This document shows, piece by piece, positions 25,460-37,611 of a stretch of DNA of 64,000 nucleotides. The number at the start of each line of letters is the position of its first letter. Positions within the stretch are counted from its first letter, which is position 1. The notes under the pieces were generated by a model. The model saw nothing but the letters and a program-made list of their open reading frames with translations, ran no database searches and was not told the origin of the DNA. Origin of the DNA: Anaerofilum hominis (GTDB lineage Bacteria; Bacillota; Clostridia; Oscillospirales; Ruminococcaceae). The stretch is taken from positions 248,001-312,000 of the forward strand of contig NZ_JACONZ010000001.1 of the NCBI RefSeq assembly GCF_014287275.1, given 5' to 3'. Made by a program: the position numbers and the translations under genes.

Positions 25460-25891
25460 ATGGACGGGCCGTCGCATTTTCACACGCAAAAGGGCTATGA
25501 ACTGGCCGGCGGCAGCCCGCTCACCGCCGCCATGGAGGATTATCTGGAAATGCTCTGCCGCCTGTGCGGCACAGAGGGCTTTACCCGCGTGCATCTGCTG
25601 GCCGAGCGGCTCAACGTCCAGCCCTCCTCCGCTTCTAAAATGGTGGACGGGCTGAAGCGGGAGGGGTTGGTAAAAGCGGAAAAATATGGTCTGCTGCGTC
25701 TGACGCCGCGCGGGGAGGAAGTGGGCCGTTATCTGCTTTATCGCCACGGCGTGCTGCACCGGGCACTCTGCCTGCTGAACCACACCGAAAGCGAGCTGGA
25801 GCAGACCGAGCGCATCGAGCATTTCATCGACCGGCGCACGGTGGAAAATCTGGCCCGCCTGCTGGAGCGGTATGATCTCCCGCCCCGCTGA
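25460..25891 (+). CDS. DtxR/MntR-family metal-dependent transcriptional repressor
   Basis: A 143-residue regulator. The N-terminal winged helix contains LTAAMEDYLEMLCRL, VHLLAERLNVQPSSASKMVDGL (recognition helix) and GLVKAEKYGLLRLTPRGE. The dimerisation/metal domain follows, with RHGVLHRALCLL and ERIEHFIDRRTVENLARLLE. It has no SH3-like third domain, so it resembles MntR/IdeR short forms. Start ATG 25460 follows GGAGG with eight-base spacing. Being divergent from feoAB, it probably represses iron uptake when Fe(II) or Mn(II) is bound. Confidence 0.9.
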   Translation: MDGPSHFHTQKGYELAGGSPLTAAMEDYLEMLCRLCGTEGFTRVHLLAERLNVQPSSASKMVDGLKREGLVKAEKYGLLRLTPRGEEVGRYLLYRHGVLHRALCLLNHTESELEQTERIEHFIDRRTVENLARLLERYDLPPR

Positions 25892-26407
25892 GGCGCAGGC
25901 GAAAGAACGCCTTTCCCGCCGTGTTGGCCCGTCTTTCCCCGTGCGCTGCACCGCGTATGACAGTGAGAGGAACCGGGTGCCGGTGGCGTGTTGGTCCGTC
26001 TCTCTCCGCGCACCGCGCCGTCCCGGCCGCTGCCGGAGCGGCCCTTTCACACCGCATTACACCGCAGTGTCCCCCACCACAGGAAAGCGCTTTTCCCGCT
26101 CTCAAAACAGCTGGAGCGGCCTGAACAGCCATCCCGGCGGGCGGGACAAAAAGCCCCGGTCGGCGGCTGTAAAAATCGTTTGGCGCCGGGCGGCTTTGAA
26201 GCGCGCACGGCGGAGCTTTTTCGCTTCTCGTTTCCCGCGCCCCGCTGCCGTCCAACGGCCGTTTTGCCCATCCGACCAGCATTTTTGTCCCTGCGACGGC
26301 CCGGCGGCGGCCCGGTGACGGCCTGTTTATTAAAAACTGCTTTGCCTGCCGCCGGCAGCCAGGTTCTTTTCCCGCTGTCCGCGCCGGGGCGGCCCCTGTA
26401 AAGCCAT
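25892..26407. repeat. Gene-free stretch with a pair of short direct repeats
   Basis: No gene is seen in about 520 bases. Two imperfect copies of a roughly 24-base sequence starting GTGTTGGYCCGTCT lie at 25921 and 25988, 67 bases apart, with about four mismatches. The rest is GC-rich sequence without recognised structure. Confidence 0.5.
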
Positions 26408-26442
26408 AAAAAAGAACGGCACGTTTCCGCGCCGTTCTTTTT
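26408..26442. terminator. Intrinsic terminator, likely bidirectional
   Basis: AAAAAAGAACGGC pairs with GCCGTTCTTTTTG around a short loop. It lies 57 bases beyond the stop of the minus-strand amidotransferase-like gene, and A/T runs on both sides allow use in either direction. Confidence 0.85.
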
Positions 26443-26498
26443 GCCGTTTTTGCAGGTATTTTGATCTGCCTGCCGCGCAGCCGCGGCCGCCGCAGGGC

Positions 26499-27251
26499 TT
26501 ACTTCGTCAGCCAGTCCACCAGGTTTTTCCACAGCGGGGCATAGCCCTGCCAGGTGCAGAACTCCACCGGGGCCCAGTGGGGCGCACAGTCGGTGGCAAA
26601 GGCGCAGGTGCGTCCTTTGCCGTATTCGCCCAGCACGACCAGCGGGTCGCCGTTCACGGTCACGGGCACCTCGGCCTCCTCTTTCGGGATCAGTTTATTG
26701 TAGCCCAGCAGCACCGGCCATTCGCCGGGCAGGCCCTGCACTGCGGGGTGCTGCGGCTGGCAGACCTCGGGGCGCACGCCCTGGCTTTTTTCCACCCGGT
26801 CATCCCCCGGCAGCAGTTCCACCGGCAGCAGTTCTTCGACCGGGGTGTTCTTGTAGGCGCCCCGTGCCTGAATGCCCTGGAAAGAGAGATAGCCGCCGAT
26901 CATCACAAAGGCGCCGCCCTGCTCCACATACTCGCGCAGGATCTCCAGCTTGTTGGTGGTGGGATGCAGCCGCATAAAAACGTCCATGGGCAGGTTCATT
27001 GTGTTTGCGCCCACGTCGCTGAACATCACCACGTCGTACTGCGCCAGCTCCGCCGCCGTTTTTGGGAAACTGTACTCCACCATGTGGGAGGGGATGTGGA
27101 CAAATTCCATGCCCACGCCCTCCAGCGCCGCCTTGATATAGCCGGTGGCCTCTTCGTAATAATCATAGCTGAACACGTCGAACCCTTTTGATTCCGTGGT
27201 GTGTACATGCCAGCTCTCTCCCACCAGCAAAATCTTTTTCCGATCGCCCAT
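26499..27251 (-). CDS. Glutamine amidotransferase-like protein (class I GATase-like fold)
   Basis: A 250-residue protein: KKILLVGESWHVHTTESKG at the N-terminus, DVVMFSDVGANT, REYVEQGGAFVMIGGYLSFQ and a C-terminal YGKGRTCAFATDCAPHWAP. This matches the putative cytoplasmic glutamine-amidotransferase family (ThuA/GATase1-like) found in carbohydrate and secondary metabolism loci. The usual nucleophilic Cys is not evident in the GGYLSF elbow, so true amidotransferase activity is doubtful. It has its own promoter and terminator. Confidence 0.78.
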   Translation of the reverse strand: MGDRKKILLVGESWHVHTTESKGFDVFSYDYYEEATGYIKAALEGVGMEFVHIPSHMVEYSFPKTAAELAQYDVVMFSDVGANTMNLPMDVFMRLHPTTNKLEILREYVEQGGAFVMIGGYLSFQGIQARGAYKNTPVEELLPVELLPGDDRVEKSQGVRPEVCQPQHPAVQGLPGEWPVLLGYNKLIPKEEAEVPVTVNGDPLVVLGEYGKGRTCAFATDCAPHWAPVEFCTWQGYAPLWKNLVDWLTK

Positions 27252-27307
27252 AAAGACCTCCTTGTCTTATACCGCGCTTTGCCGCGCTCCATCATTTTTA
27301 TATGAAA

Positions 27308-27337
27308 ATTATAGCATGCACTCTTCCTCTCCTGCAA
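27308..27337 (-). promoter_or_regulatory. Promoter of the amidotransferase-like gene
   Basis: On the minus strand TTGCAG (27337-27332), an 18-bp spacer and TATAAT (27313-27308, preceded by TGC) form a good sigma-A promoter about 57 bp upstream of the start codon. Confidence 0.75.
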
Positions 27338-27443
27338 GGCCAAAAAAGCCTTTGCCGCTTTCTTTCGGCCCGGTCAGCCCTTTTGCGCATTTTGTATTAT
27401 TTTCACTTTTTTCATGTCTTTCTGCCGCTTTATATCCCATTTA

Positions 27444-27472
27444 TTGACATTTCACGGATTTCATGATACGAA
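27444..27472 (+). promoter_or_regulatory. Possible promoter of the DUF6514-like gene
   Basis: TTGACA (27444-27449) and TACGAA (27467-27472) are separated by 17 bp, about 64 bp upstream of the start codon. The -10 is weak. Confidence 0.5.
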
Positions 27473-27535
27473 ATACCTGTTCCATTCTGTCTTTGAGGGG
27501 CGGGGATGGACGAATTTGTGTCTGGAGGATTCAAA

Positions 27536-27748
27536 ATGAAATGCCAGGTCGTAGCGGAAGAATGCGTTCAGGACGGGATCGCGGTGCCGTGTTACGGGAT
27601 CGCCTGTGAGGGGGACTGCATCCACGCGGTCTCCCGGGACCGGGGCTTTGTGGAGGAGCTGACCGGCAGGATGGAGAGAGAAAACCTCTCCCCGCTCCAT
27701 TTCAGGGATTATATCGAGGACGCGCTGCTGCGCCGCAGCCTGCCCTGA
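27536..27748 (+). CDS. Small DUF6514-like protein
   Basis: A 70-residue protein: MKCQVVAEECVQDGIAVPCY, then GIACEGDCIHAVSRDRGFVE, then LTGRMERENLSPLHFRDYIED near the C-terminus. The pattern of a short beta-rich half followed by an Asp/Glu-flanked helix ending in a YIEDAL-type motif resembles DUF6514 proteins of Clostridia; the function is unknown. ATG 27536 is chosen for its GGAGG seven bases upstream over the ATG at 27506. Its last codons (CTG CCC TGA) begin the long direct repeat at 27739-27857. Confidence 0.7.
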   Translation: MKCQVVAEECVQDGIAVPCYGIACEGDCIHAVSRDRGFVEELTGRMERENLSPLHFRDYIEDALLRRSLP

Positions 27749-27857
27749 GCGCGCCGCGGGTCCGGCGTTTTCCAAAAGCAGCCGCAGCGGAGGCTGTTTT
27801 TCCCGGCCGTTGGCCAGCTGCCGCGCAGGCGGCGCGGGCGAGCCGCCAAGATAAATG
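27739..27857. repeat. Left copy of ~120-bp direct repeat flanking the low-GC island
   Basis: Aligned with 34501-34620 it shows about eight substitutions and one single-base indel, about 92 percent identity by eye. It starts at the last three codons of the DUF6514-like gene and includes that gene's terminator. Between the two copies the composition is clearly more AT-rich than the chromosome around it. Confidence 0.9.
27779..27801 (+). terminator. Terminator of the DUF6514-like gene
   Basis: CAGCC (27779-27783) pairs with GGCTG (27792-27796), followed by five T residues. The same structure is present in the right-hand repeat copy near 34541-34563. Confidence 0.6.
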
Positions 27858-27990
27858 TGACCATATGGGACACAGAAAACGGACGTGTTCCGGTGTGAAC
27901 AAAGTGGAATGGACAGTGGACCCTCCTGCTCAGCGAAATCACTCCAGTAGAATGGTACATCAGTTTTAAAATCTGCTCTTGTTTTACCCC

Positions 27991-28782
27991 TTATTTTTTA
28001 ATCAGCAGCTTCAAATCCTGCTTGACCTGTGTATAAGTCACGGCGGGAATCGGAAGTACAATGCCGGAAATCAACTCCACTTCAAACCGCCGCAGGGCGG
28101 TGATGTACAGCGTATTCACAAGGTAGCTGCGGTGCAGCGGATAAAACACCTCCGGCAGTTGTTTCGCAAGTTCCCCGATAGAACTGTTGCAGGAGATGAT
28201 CTTGTCCACGCCGACAAGCTCCGTCCGTTTCCGCTGGCTCTGCACATACAGGACGGTATAGGGATTGATAAATACGGTCTGGCTGCCGCTTTGTATGGCA
28301 AGATGCTTGCCGATCGGACGCTCCAAGAGCAGACTGCGTACAAACTGGGTGGTGCTCATATCCATTTGGAGAACACCTCGTTCCCCCCGCGCCTCCGGCT
28401 GTGTGTACTCATAGGAATTGTGCTGATGTACCATTTTTAGTTCGTCGTTTATCAGCCGCCAGCTCATTGTAAAGTGCGTGACAGCAATAAACGGAACGCC
28501 CTTGTTTTTTACGGCAATATTTCCGCAGACCTGTGCCGCCGTGTCGCTGAGCGGAATGGGATAGTATTCCTCTTCGACCACTTCTGCCGTTTGCCCTTGA
28601 AAGGCTTTGAAATGCGACTGTATGGCGTCTCCGCCAAAGAGCATCGGCTCCCCGGTGCCGATATAAATACTGTCCGGGCAGAGATAGGAAAACCACCGTT
28701 CCAGATCACCCGCATAATAGGCATGGAACATTTCTTTTGTTAAGGCGGCGACTTCTTCTGGATCGATCTTTTTCTTTGCCAT
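27991..28782 (-). CDS. LytTR-family regulator with N-terminal NTF2/SnoaL-like domain
   Basis: A 263-residue protein. The N-terminal half (about 8-125) looks like an NTF2/SnoaL-like cone fold: KEMFHAYYAGDLERWFSYLC, IYIGTGEPMLFGGDAI, AVTHFTMSWRLINDELKMVH. The C-terminal half (about 155-262) is a LytTR DNA-binding domain with AIQSGSQTVFINPYTVLYV, FYPLHRSYLVNTLYI and VLPIPAVTY. No receiver domain is present, so it probably senses a ligand directly. It is divergent from the surface-protein gene and lies inside the low-GC island, so its most likely target is that gene's promoter and perhaps its own. Confidence 0.85.
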   Translation of the reverse strand: MAKKKIDPEEVAALTKEMFHAYYAGDLERWFSYLCPDSIYIGTGEPMLFGGDAIQSHFKAFQGQTAEVVEEEYYPIPLSDTAAQVCGNIAVKNKGVPFIAVTHFTMSWRLINDELKMVHQHNSYEYTQPEARGERGVLQMDMSTTQFVRSLLLERPIGKHLAIQSGSQTVFINPYTVLYVQSQRKRTELVGVDKIISCNSSIGELAKQLPEVFYPLHRSYLVNTLYITALRRFEVELISGIVLPIPAVTYTQVKQDLKLLIKK

Positions 28783-28844
28783 CGGTTTGCCCTCCCGTTC
28801 TTTATCCTATTCTAACAAAACTCAAAAGAAAGGGTAATCCAAAG

Positions 28845-28877
28845 CACACGATTCGTACCCCAAAACACACGATTAGT
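28845..28877 (+). promoter_or_regulatory. Candidate LytTR operator (21-bp phased direct repeat)
   Basis: CACACGATTCGT (28845-28856) and CACACGATTAGT (28866-28877) are direct repeats 21 bp apart, ending 10 bp before the -35 element of the surface-protein promoter. LytTR regulators typically bind two direct repeats spaced two helical turns apart just upstream of -35. Confidence 0.65.
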
Positions 28878-28887
28878 TTCCAACCTG

Positions 28888-28915
28888 TTGCATAAAAATG
28901 GGTGTGCGCTATACT
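28888..28915 (+). promoter_or_regulatory. Promoter of the surface-protein gene
   Basis: TTGCAT (28888-28893), 16-bp spacer, TATACT (28910-28915). Transcription would start near 28922, leaving an untranslated leader of about 280 bases before ATG 29204. I recognised no riboswitch in that leader. Confidence 0.7.
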
Positions 28916-29203
28916 ATATCCGTGTAAATTTATCCAATTTAAATATTACCGAAAGCAGGGCGAAAAATGACTTGACCGATCGGCAGGGAACGTGAAAATA
29001 TGCGATTTTTGAAAAAAAGACTTGGCAAATACAGCGGACTTCCGCAAGATCAGACAGGCAGAGCATCCCTCTGTCTTTTTCTGCTATACAAAACATTTGT
29101 TGGGCGTGTTCCGCTCGTGGTTTGCACGAGGGCGAGATGCGCCTTTTTTGACTTTATCCACGGTCATAGATGATGCGCCCATTGCGGCAGAAGGGACGAT
29201 AAA

Positions 29204-32200
29204 ATGAAACTGAAAAGATCACTCGCGGCTTTGCTGACGCTGTGTCTGCTGTTTGGTATGCTGCCGACGGCGGCATTGGCAGCAGGGATTGAAAACGGGA
29301 TACCAACGTTGACCGTAAACAGCAGTAAGGTCGCCTTTGCCGGACATGAATGGTGGGTCATCGGCGACGGGTCAAGCGGCGTATATCCGCAGACGGGGCA
29401 TATCACCCTGCTTGCGGCAAACAATGATTTGGGAACAACGGCGTTCCGCACAGGGTCAAGCAGTAGCTTTTCAGATTCGAGTCAGTATAGCGGCGATAAT
29501 TGGTATTATGCAAATAATCCAAGCGCTCTTTCAGCCTGGACAGCCCCGAATGAGTATGCGGGAAGTACATTGCAGCAGAAGATGGAGGAGATCGCAGAAA
29601 ATATTCCGTCCAAAGAACAGGCAGTCATCACGGCAAGAAGCCTGACCACTTCAGACGGTATCACCGGACAGGGCGTAGAGAATAAAAAGCTCTGGGCTCT
29701 ATCCGAAGTTGAGTGGGCTACAATAAACGACAGTACAGTACGTTACTTCGGAATGCCCTGGTGGCTGCGTTCTCCCTGCCTGACCAATGGCGGCAATGCA
29801 ATGGTTGGCGATCATACGGGCGCCCGCACGGACAACACCTATGTCAACACCTACGATCTCGCCGCTCGACCCGCTTTAAGTTTGAATCTGGGTGATATAT
29901 TCTTTACCACGGATGCGAATGCCTCTACAGGCAAATCTTCTGCGGCCGCAGGTGGCAATCTTGTGCCTGCCTCGGCAACCTCAGATACTGTGAAGTTTAC
30001 CATGCGCGATACCAGTCAAGCTCTGACTATATCCGATATGCAGACGAGCTACAATGTGACTGGGAACGACAGCTTGGACTTTAATTACTCAGGTGTGACT
30101 GCCGGCACAAATAGGTATGTTTCTTGCGTGTTGGCAGATGCCGATGGGAATATCAAATATTATGGCAAGCTTGCCGACTGTTCGAGTTCTTCCAGCGGAA
30201 CAGTGAGCGTTCCGTTTAACGGCGTTCCTGCCGGAACATATACGCTTGCCATTTTCTCCGAAGAAGCCAACGGGGATATGTATACCGACTTTTGCAGTGA
30301 CCCGGTAACCACGAGCGTGACGGTAAGCGCTCCCCATACCCACGATTGGGCAACCGCATGGAGTAAAGATAGTGCTCATCACTGGCATGAGTGCAATAAT
30401 ACTAACTGTCCGATTACGGAAAACAGCGAAAAAAACGGTTATGCGGAACACGTCTATGATCAGGAAGTCGTTTCCGATATGTACAAGGTCAGCGATGCGG
30501 ATCACACAAATCCTGCAATATATTATAGATCCTGTGTCTGTGGTGCGGCAGGAACCGAGACATTTACATCCGGCAGTCAGCTTATGCCGCCTATTTCTTA
30601 TCTGACCTGTGATAGCAATGGGCAAAACTGGAAGACAGCGGAATGCTTTGACTACACCATAGTCGATACGAGCAGCACAAGCTGGGGCGCAGATGATGGT
30701 GCGGAGCATTGGTATGTGGTGAATGGTGAGGTGGAAATATCCGACCGCATTACCGTCAGCGGCGATGTCTATTTGATTTTGAAAGATAACGCCTGCTTAA
30801 ATGCCGCAGCGGGTATTACGGTGCAGGATAATAGTAAAACCGATCCCAATAAAGTGAACACAAACAGTTTGACTATCTATGCGCAGTCTGCGGGGAACAG
30901 TATGGGCAAGCTGACTGCCAACGGCGACAGGACTGCCGCAGGTATCGGCGGCGAAAATGGCGGAAATGGCGGCAGCATAACCATAAACGGCGGTACAGTT
31001 ACAGCCAAAGGCTACCGTATTGGCACTGGTGCAGGAATTGGCGGCGGAAGCGGTGGACACGGCGGCAGTATAACCATAAACGGCGGTACGATTGTAGCTA
31101 ACAGCAGCAGCGAAGGCGCGGGAATCGGCGGCGGCGGTGGAACCGTCGGCGGTGACCAAGGTGCAGGCGGTAATATCACCATCAACGGCGGAAATGTTAC
31201 AGCCACAGGCGGCAGCACAGGCGCGGGAATCGGTGGCGGCTATGAAGGCGCAGGCGGCAACATCACCATCAACGGCGGAACAGTCACAGCCACGGTCGCT
31301 GGTGAGGGCGGTGCAGGCATCGGCGGCGGTGATAATGGTGATGGCGGCAACATCATCATAAATGGCGGAAACGTTACAGCCACAAGCGGCTACTGCGGCG
31401 CAGGGATCGGCGGCGGTAAAAGAGGTGCAGGCGGCAGTATTACCATAAACGGCGGCACGGTTATAGCTGGAGCCGATATAGATGGCGCAGGGATCGGCGG
31501 CGGGGGCAGTGGAAACGGCGGCAGCATAACCATAAACGGCGGAACTATTACATCTACCGGCGGTAGTGCGGGTGGTGCAGGCATCGGCGGCGGTTATAAT
31601 AGTGATGGTGGCAATATAACCATAAACGATGGCACGGTTATATCCAAAGGCTGCAGCTCTTCTGGTATAGGAATTGGCGGCGCAGGCATCGGCGGCGGTT
31701 ATAATGGTGATGGCGGCACTATTGCCATAAAAGGCGGAACCGTTACATCCACCGGCGGCTACAGATGTGCAGGCATCGGCGGCGGTGAAGGCGGTGCAGG
31801 CGGTACGATCGCTGTTAACGGCGGAACAGTTATATCCACCGGCGGCGACGACGGAGGTGCAGGCATCGGCGGCGGTGACCAAGGTGCAGGCGGTACATTC
31901 ACCACCGGCGAGGGCGGCAGCGCCGTCGTTATAGCCACCGGCGGAGGCAATGCCGCAGCCATCAGCGATATCAGCGGCAAGGACAGTAGTTGGAGCGGCA
32001 TTATTTTAGAGGGAGACAGCGGTGCAGTTTACGGCAGCCCCACCATCAGCACTGATGCGGAAATTCCAAGTGGCTGCACGTTGACTGTCCCGGAGGGCGG
32101 CACCCTTGCCATTGGACACGGTGTGCAGTTTATCAACAAAGGCACGATAAAAAAATACGGCACGATCAATGGTACCATTACAAACAGCGGCGACGGAAAA

Positions 32201-34348
32201 ATCATTTCCGCCAGCAGTGTGACAGTCACCTTTGCGGATAAGGACGGCAAGGCACTTCAAAACAATACTGCTGCCTACGGCGATACGATTATCGCCACTG
32301 CCACAATATCCGAGGGGAACGGCAAGGATAAGCTGCTATCTCAAGAAGCAGAAGCCAATACTGTGAATTTTTATTACTGGAATTCAGGTTATAGTGACAA
32401 GCTGAATGATACGGCAATTCCTGTAGTTAACGGCAAGGCTACACTTGAAATAGAGTTGTTGGATAGTAATACGTTTAGTTGGACGCCGAGCGAAATTCCA
32501 TACGAAATTATTGCCGAGTTCAGCGGAACGGATTTACTTTTTAGCAGTGAGGGTTCAAAGGAGCTGACGGTAACAAGAGCCAATCAGACTGCACCGGGTG
32601 CACCAACAGTAGCAAGCAAGACGAGTAAATCCGTTACCCTAAACGAAATACCAAACAATAACACGACGGCACAGTACGCCATGAATACGGTGAATACAGT
32701 TCCAAATGACGGATGGGAAAACACCCCGGCCTTTACCGGCTTAACTCCCAACACAACCTATTATTTCTTTGCCCGCTATGCTGATAATGTGTATTATAAC
32801 GCTTCGCCTGCAAGCAGCGGCACAAAGATCAAAACGCTTGCTGTCTACACGGTAAGCTTTAACACAAACGGCGGAAGTGAAATTGCCGCAGTAACCGTCG
32901 AGCAGAATTCGGTGCTTTCAAAGCCTGACGCCCCTACCAAAACAGGCTATACTTTTAAGGGTTGGTACAAGGAAAGCACCTGCACCACGGCCTGGAATTT
33001 CGCAAGTGATACAGTGACAGGCGATATCATCCTCTATGCTAAGTGGGTTGATGAAACCGCTCCGACAGGCGAGATCACGGTAAAGGGCAACAGTTGGAAA
33101 TCTTTTATCCATACGATCACTTTCGGATTGTTCTGTAAAGATAAGTATGATGTAACGATCACTTCTGATGACACTGGTTCAGGCGTAAAAAGCATTGAAT
33201 ATCTCCTGTCTGATACAGCAATTTCCGAGGATGATATTGCAAATAAAACAGGGTGGACTGCATACAGTGCATTCCGCCTTGAAAACGAGGGCAAATATAT
33301 CATCTATGCCAAAATCACCGATAATAGTGATAATGTTACTTATATCAGTTCCGATGGTATGGTGATCGATAAGACCGCTCCTGTTATCAGCGGCATTGAA
33401 AACAACAAGACCTACTGCTCTGCTGCCACGGCAACAGTTTCCGATGATTACGTTGGCAGTGTGACAGTAAATGGTACTGCTGCTGCGTTCGATGGCGGCA
33501 AGTTCACTGTAGATCCTGCACAGGGAGCACAGACGATCGTTGTTACCGATAAAGCCGGAAACAGCACGACCTATACGATCACGGTAAATAATGGACACAC
33601 CTTTACCAATTATACATCCGACAATAATGCGACTTGCATCAAAGACGGAACGAAAACCGCCAAGTGCGATTATTGTGATGTAAAAGACACTGTTCCTGAT
33701 ATAGGCTCGGTAAAAAGCCATACCGAAGTGATAGATCCCGCCAAAGCGCCGACTTGCACCGAAACAGGACTGACCGAGGGCAAGCACTGCTCAGTATGTA
33801 ATACAATACTTGTAAAACAAGAGGTCGTCAATGCAAATGGTCATACTTGGGGCGATTGGACAACAGTAAATTCACCGAGCTGCGAGGATAAAGGCTCTGA
33901 AAGCCGCAAATGTTCCGTTTGTCTTATTACCGAATCAAGAGATTTAGACAAGCTTGGACATGAATGGGAAACGGACTTTACGATTGACAAAGCGTCGGCT
34001 TGCACAGAGGATGGCAGTAAGTCCATTCATTGTGCGAAATGTGATGCCATAAAGGACAGCACAGTGATTCCGGCAACAGGTCACTCTTTCGGTGATTGGA
34101 AAGTCACAAAAGAACCTACTGAAACAGCAAAAGGCGAAAAAGAACGCAAATGCCAAAACTGCAGCTATAGGGAAACTGCTGATATTCCAATGCTCACAGC
34201 AGATACTTCAGAAAAGCCGGATACAGATAGTCCGCAAACAGGCGATAACAGCAATGCGATGTTGTGGGCGGCACTACTCTTTGTTTCGGGCGGTGGATTA
34301 GCAGCACTTGCAGCAATGAAAAAACGCAGAAAACATACAGTAAAATAA
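29204..34348 (+). CDS. Large sortase-anchored surface protein with glycine-rich repeats
   Basis: A 1714-residue exported protein. The signal peptide is residues 1-27 (ending ALAAG). The N-terminal domain has [12 protein letters not shown], a motif of DUF6273-type modules (about 30-240). Residues about 567-908 hold eleven copies of AGIGG followed by [17 protein letters not shown] blocks. An InlB B-type repeat ([14 protein letters not shown] to ILYAKW) lies near 1217-1285, then Ig-like segments ([11 protein letters not shown]). Cys-paired modules ([43 protein letters not shown]) follow near 1465-1665. The C-terminus is SPQTGD, a hydrophobic stretch and KKRRK, a variant LPXTG anchor. It is probably an adhesin. 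Base composition and position between long repeats suggest acquisition. Confidence 0.88.
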   Translation: MKLKRSLAALLTLCLLFGMLPTAALAAGIENGIPTLTVNSSKVAFAGHEWWVIGDGSSGVYPQTGHITLLAANNDLGTTAFRTGSSSSFSDSSQYSGDNWYYANNPSALSAWTAPNEYAGSTLQQKMEEIAENIPSKEQAVITARSLTTSDGITGQGVENKKLWALSEVEWATINDSTVRYFGMPWWLRSPCLTNGGNAMVGDHTGARTDNTYVNTYDLAARPALSLNLGDIFFTTDANASTGKSSAAAGGNLVPASATSDTVKFTMRDTSQALTISDMQTSYNVTGNDSLDFNYSGVTAGTNRYVSCVLADADGNIKYYGKLADCSSSSSGTVSVPFNGVPAGTYTLAIFSEEANGDMYTDFCSDPVTTSVTVSAPHTHDWATAWSKDSAHHWHECNNTNCPITENSEKNGYAEHVYDQEVVSDMYKVSDADHTNPAIYYRSCVCGAAGTETFTSGSQLMPPISYLTCDSNGQNWKTAECFDYTIVDTSSTSWGADDGAEHWYVVNGEVEISDRITVSGDVYLILKDNACLNAAAGITVQDNSKTDPNKVNTNSLTIYAQSAGNSMGKLTANGDRTAAGIGGENGGNGGSITINGGTVTAKGYRIGTGAGIGGGSGGHGGSITINGGTIVANSSSEGAGIGGGGGTVGGDQGAGGNITINGGNVTATGGSTGAGIGGGYEGAGGNITINGGTVTATVAGEGGAGIGGGDNGDGGNIIINGGNVTATSGYCGAGIGGGKRGAGGSITINGGTVIAGADIDGAGIGGGGSGNGGSITINGGTITSTGGSAGGAGIGGGYNSDGGNITINDGTVISKGCSSSGIGIGGAGIGGGYNGDGGTIAIKGGTVTSTGGYRCAGIGGGEGGAGGTIAVNGGTVISTGGDDGGAGIGGGDQGAGGTFTTGEGGSAVVIATGGGNAAAISDISGKDSSWSGIILEGDSGAVYGSPTISTDAEIPSGCTLTVPEGGTLAIGHGVQFINKGTIKKYGTINGTITNSGDGKIISASSVTVTFADKDGKALQNNTAAYGDTIIATATISEGNGKDKLLSQEAEANTVNFYYWNSGYSDKLNDTAIPVVNGKATLEIELLDSNTFSWTPSEIPYEIIAEFSGTDLLFSSEGSKELTVTRANQTAPGAPTVASKTSKSVTLNEIPNNNTTAQYAMNTVNTVPNDGWENTPAFTGLTPNTTYYFFARYADNVYYNASPASSGTKIKTLAVYTVSFNTNGGSEIAAVTVEQNSVLSKPDAPTKTGYTFKGWYKESTCTTAWNFASDTVTGDIILYAKWVDETAPTGEITVKGNSWKSFIHTITFGLFCKDKYDVTITSDDTGSGVKSIEYLLSDTAISEDDIANKTGWTAYSAFRLENEGKYIIYAKITDNSDNVTYISSDGMVIDKTAPVISGIENNKTYCSAATATVSDDYVGSVTVNGTAAAFDGGKFTVDPAQGAQTIVVTDKAGNSTTYTITVNNGHTFTNYTSDNNATCIKDGTKTAKCDYCDVKDTVPDIGSVKSHTEVIDPAKAPTCTETGLTEGKHCSVCNTILVKQEVVNANGHTWGDWTTVNSPSCEDKGSESRKCSVCLITESRDLDKLGHEWETDFTIDKASACTEDGSKSIHCAKCDAIKDSTVIPATGHSFGDWKVTKEPTETAKGEKERKCQNCSYRETADIPMLTADTSEKPDTDSPQTGDNSNAMLWAALLFVSGGGLAALAAMKKRRKHTVK

Positions 34349-34500
34349 CTTTGTATCCAGGAAAGCGGGATATTGAAATTTACCATAAGGCTGTCGGTAT
34401 TATCAATATTGCCGACGATGCGGGCGTTGCTCTCGACGGCCGAGTCGGTATGCAAAACCGCAAGAGAAAAACAGCTCGACAACGCAAAACGGCACCGCGG

Positions 34501-34620
34501 CCTGCCCTGAGCGCGCCGCGGGTCCGGCGTCTTCCAAGAGCGGCCGCAGCGGAGGCTGTTTTTCCCGGCCGTTGCCCAGCTGCCGCGCAGGCGGTGCGGG
34601 TGGGGCCGCCAAAATAAATG
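34501..34620. repeat. Right copy of ~120-bp direct repeat flanking the low-GC island
   Basis: It corresponds to 27739-27857 and begins with CTGCCCTGA, as if carrying the last codons of a DUF6514-like gene that is otherwise absent here. The 150 bases between the surface-protein stop and this copy contain no recognisable gene. Confidence 0.9.
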
Positions 34621-34694
34621 CTCTCATAGTTATACAAAAAGAAAGTCTTCTTTTCCATCTGCCGGGATGGTATACTGGGAACGAGGTGATCGGA

Positions 34695-34853
34695 ATGGAA
34701 AAACGTACAGCCCCCCTGCCTTTGATCGCGGCTCTTTTCTTTTTTGCAGGCGTTGCCGCCGGTTTTCTGCTCGCGCCCATCCGGCATGGCATCCATATCC
34801 AGGTGTGCAATAACGGCAATCAGGCGCCTGATCGGGCAAACTGCCGGCCCTAG
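34695..34853 (+). CDS. Small membrane protein, 52 residues
   Basis: MEKRTAPLPLIAALFFFAGV begins a single membrane segment (about 8-28, ending FLLAPIRHGI), followed by a short polar tail with one Cys. ATG 34695 has AGGTG seven bases upstream, and TATACT at 34671 could be a -10. I do not recognise the family; the AGFLLAP pattern recalls YtxH-like small proteins only loosely. Confidence 0.55.
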   Translation: MEKRTAPLPLIAALFFFAGVAAGFLLAPIRHGIHIQVCNNGNQAPDRANCRP

Positions 34854-35322
34854 GCATTTTTAAGCCGCAGACGCAGGGGCGGCCGGGCCGTGGTATCAAA
34901 AAAAGGTTCCTCCGGGCCGCAGGGAGTCGAGGGGCTTTGTTCTTTGCGCAAAAAAGACGGCCCCTGTCTGAAAAGCCGGTGGGGTGAAATGCAAAAGGCC
35001 GCGTTCCCTGGTGGCTGCTGCCGACGGCAAGGCAGGCAAAGGCTTCCCCGTCAATGAAATGGAAAAGCCAGAGCCGCATCGGTCTGTGAACTGTTTTGAG
35101 TTTTCCCGTTTGCCCTTCCCCGCGCTGTCTGCGCGGTCGCTCTTGTTGATGAAAAGAAAAGCGTTTTATCCTGTCCCCCGGTGCCTCCGGGACAGGATAA
35201 GGCGCTTTTTTGATGGGCTCCGCGGCGCGGCCCGGCGGGAAGCTATCGCTCTCTTCGCTGCGTCACGAGAACAGGCCTCAGCCCGGCAGCCCGCAGGCGG
35301 AACAGGCGGCGGGACGTCCGCT
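34854..35322. terminator. Gene-free stretch with the pyrG-side terminator
   Basis: ATCCTGTCCC (35168-35177) pairs with GGGACAGGAT (35189-35198), with GCG/CGC extending the stem and T runs on both sides. It likely ends the minus-strand glnA-pyrG operon, whose stop is at 35323, and may work in both directions. No gene is seen in the rest of this stretch. Confidence 0.75.
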
Positions 35323-37582
<2,260 letters not shown>

Positions 37583-37611
37583 AACCCGCCCCCCTCTCTG
37601 CGCCGCGCCGC

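Noticed and set aside
25358..26050. Long N-terminal extension of the feoA frame (to about 309 codons).
   Set aside because: The extension has no similarity to FeoA, covers the divergent repressor gene and gains no ribosome-binding site; the 78-residue FeoA start is clearly supported.
29022..29207. A 61-codon frame ending in ATGA at the surface-protein start, which could have been a leader peptide.
   Set aside because: It starts at an isolated TTG without a convincing ribosome-binding site, and its sequence has no family character.
30797..31882. A 361-codon open frame on the minus strand, opposite the glycine-rich repeats.
   Set aside because: It only mirrors the repeat unit of the surface-protein gene (Ala/Ala/Asp-rich echoes), has no family similarity, and lies antisense to a clear coding region.
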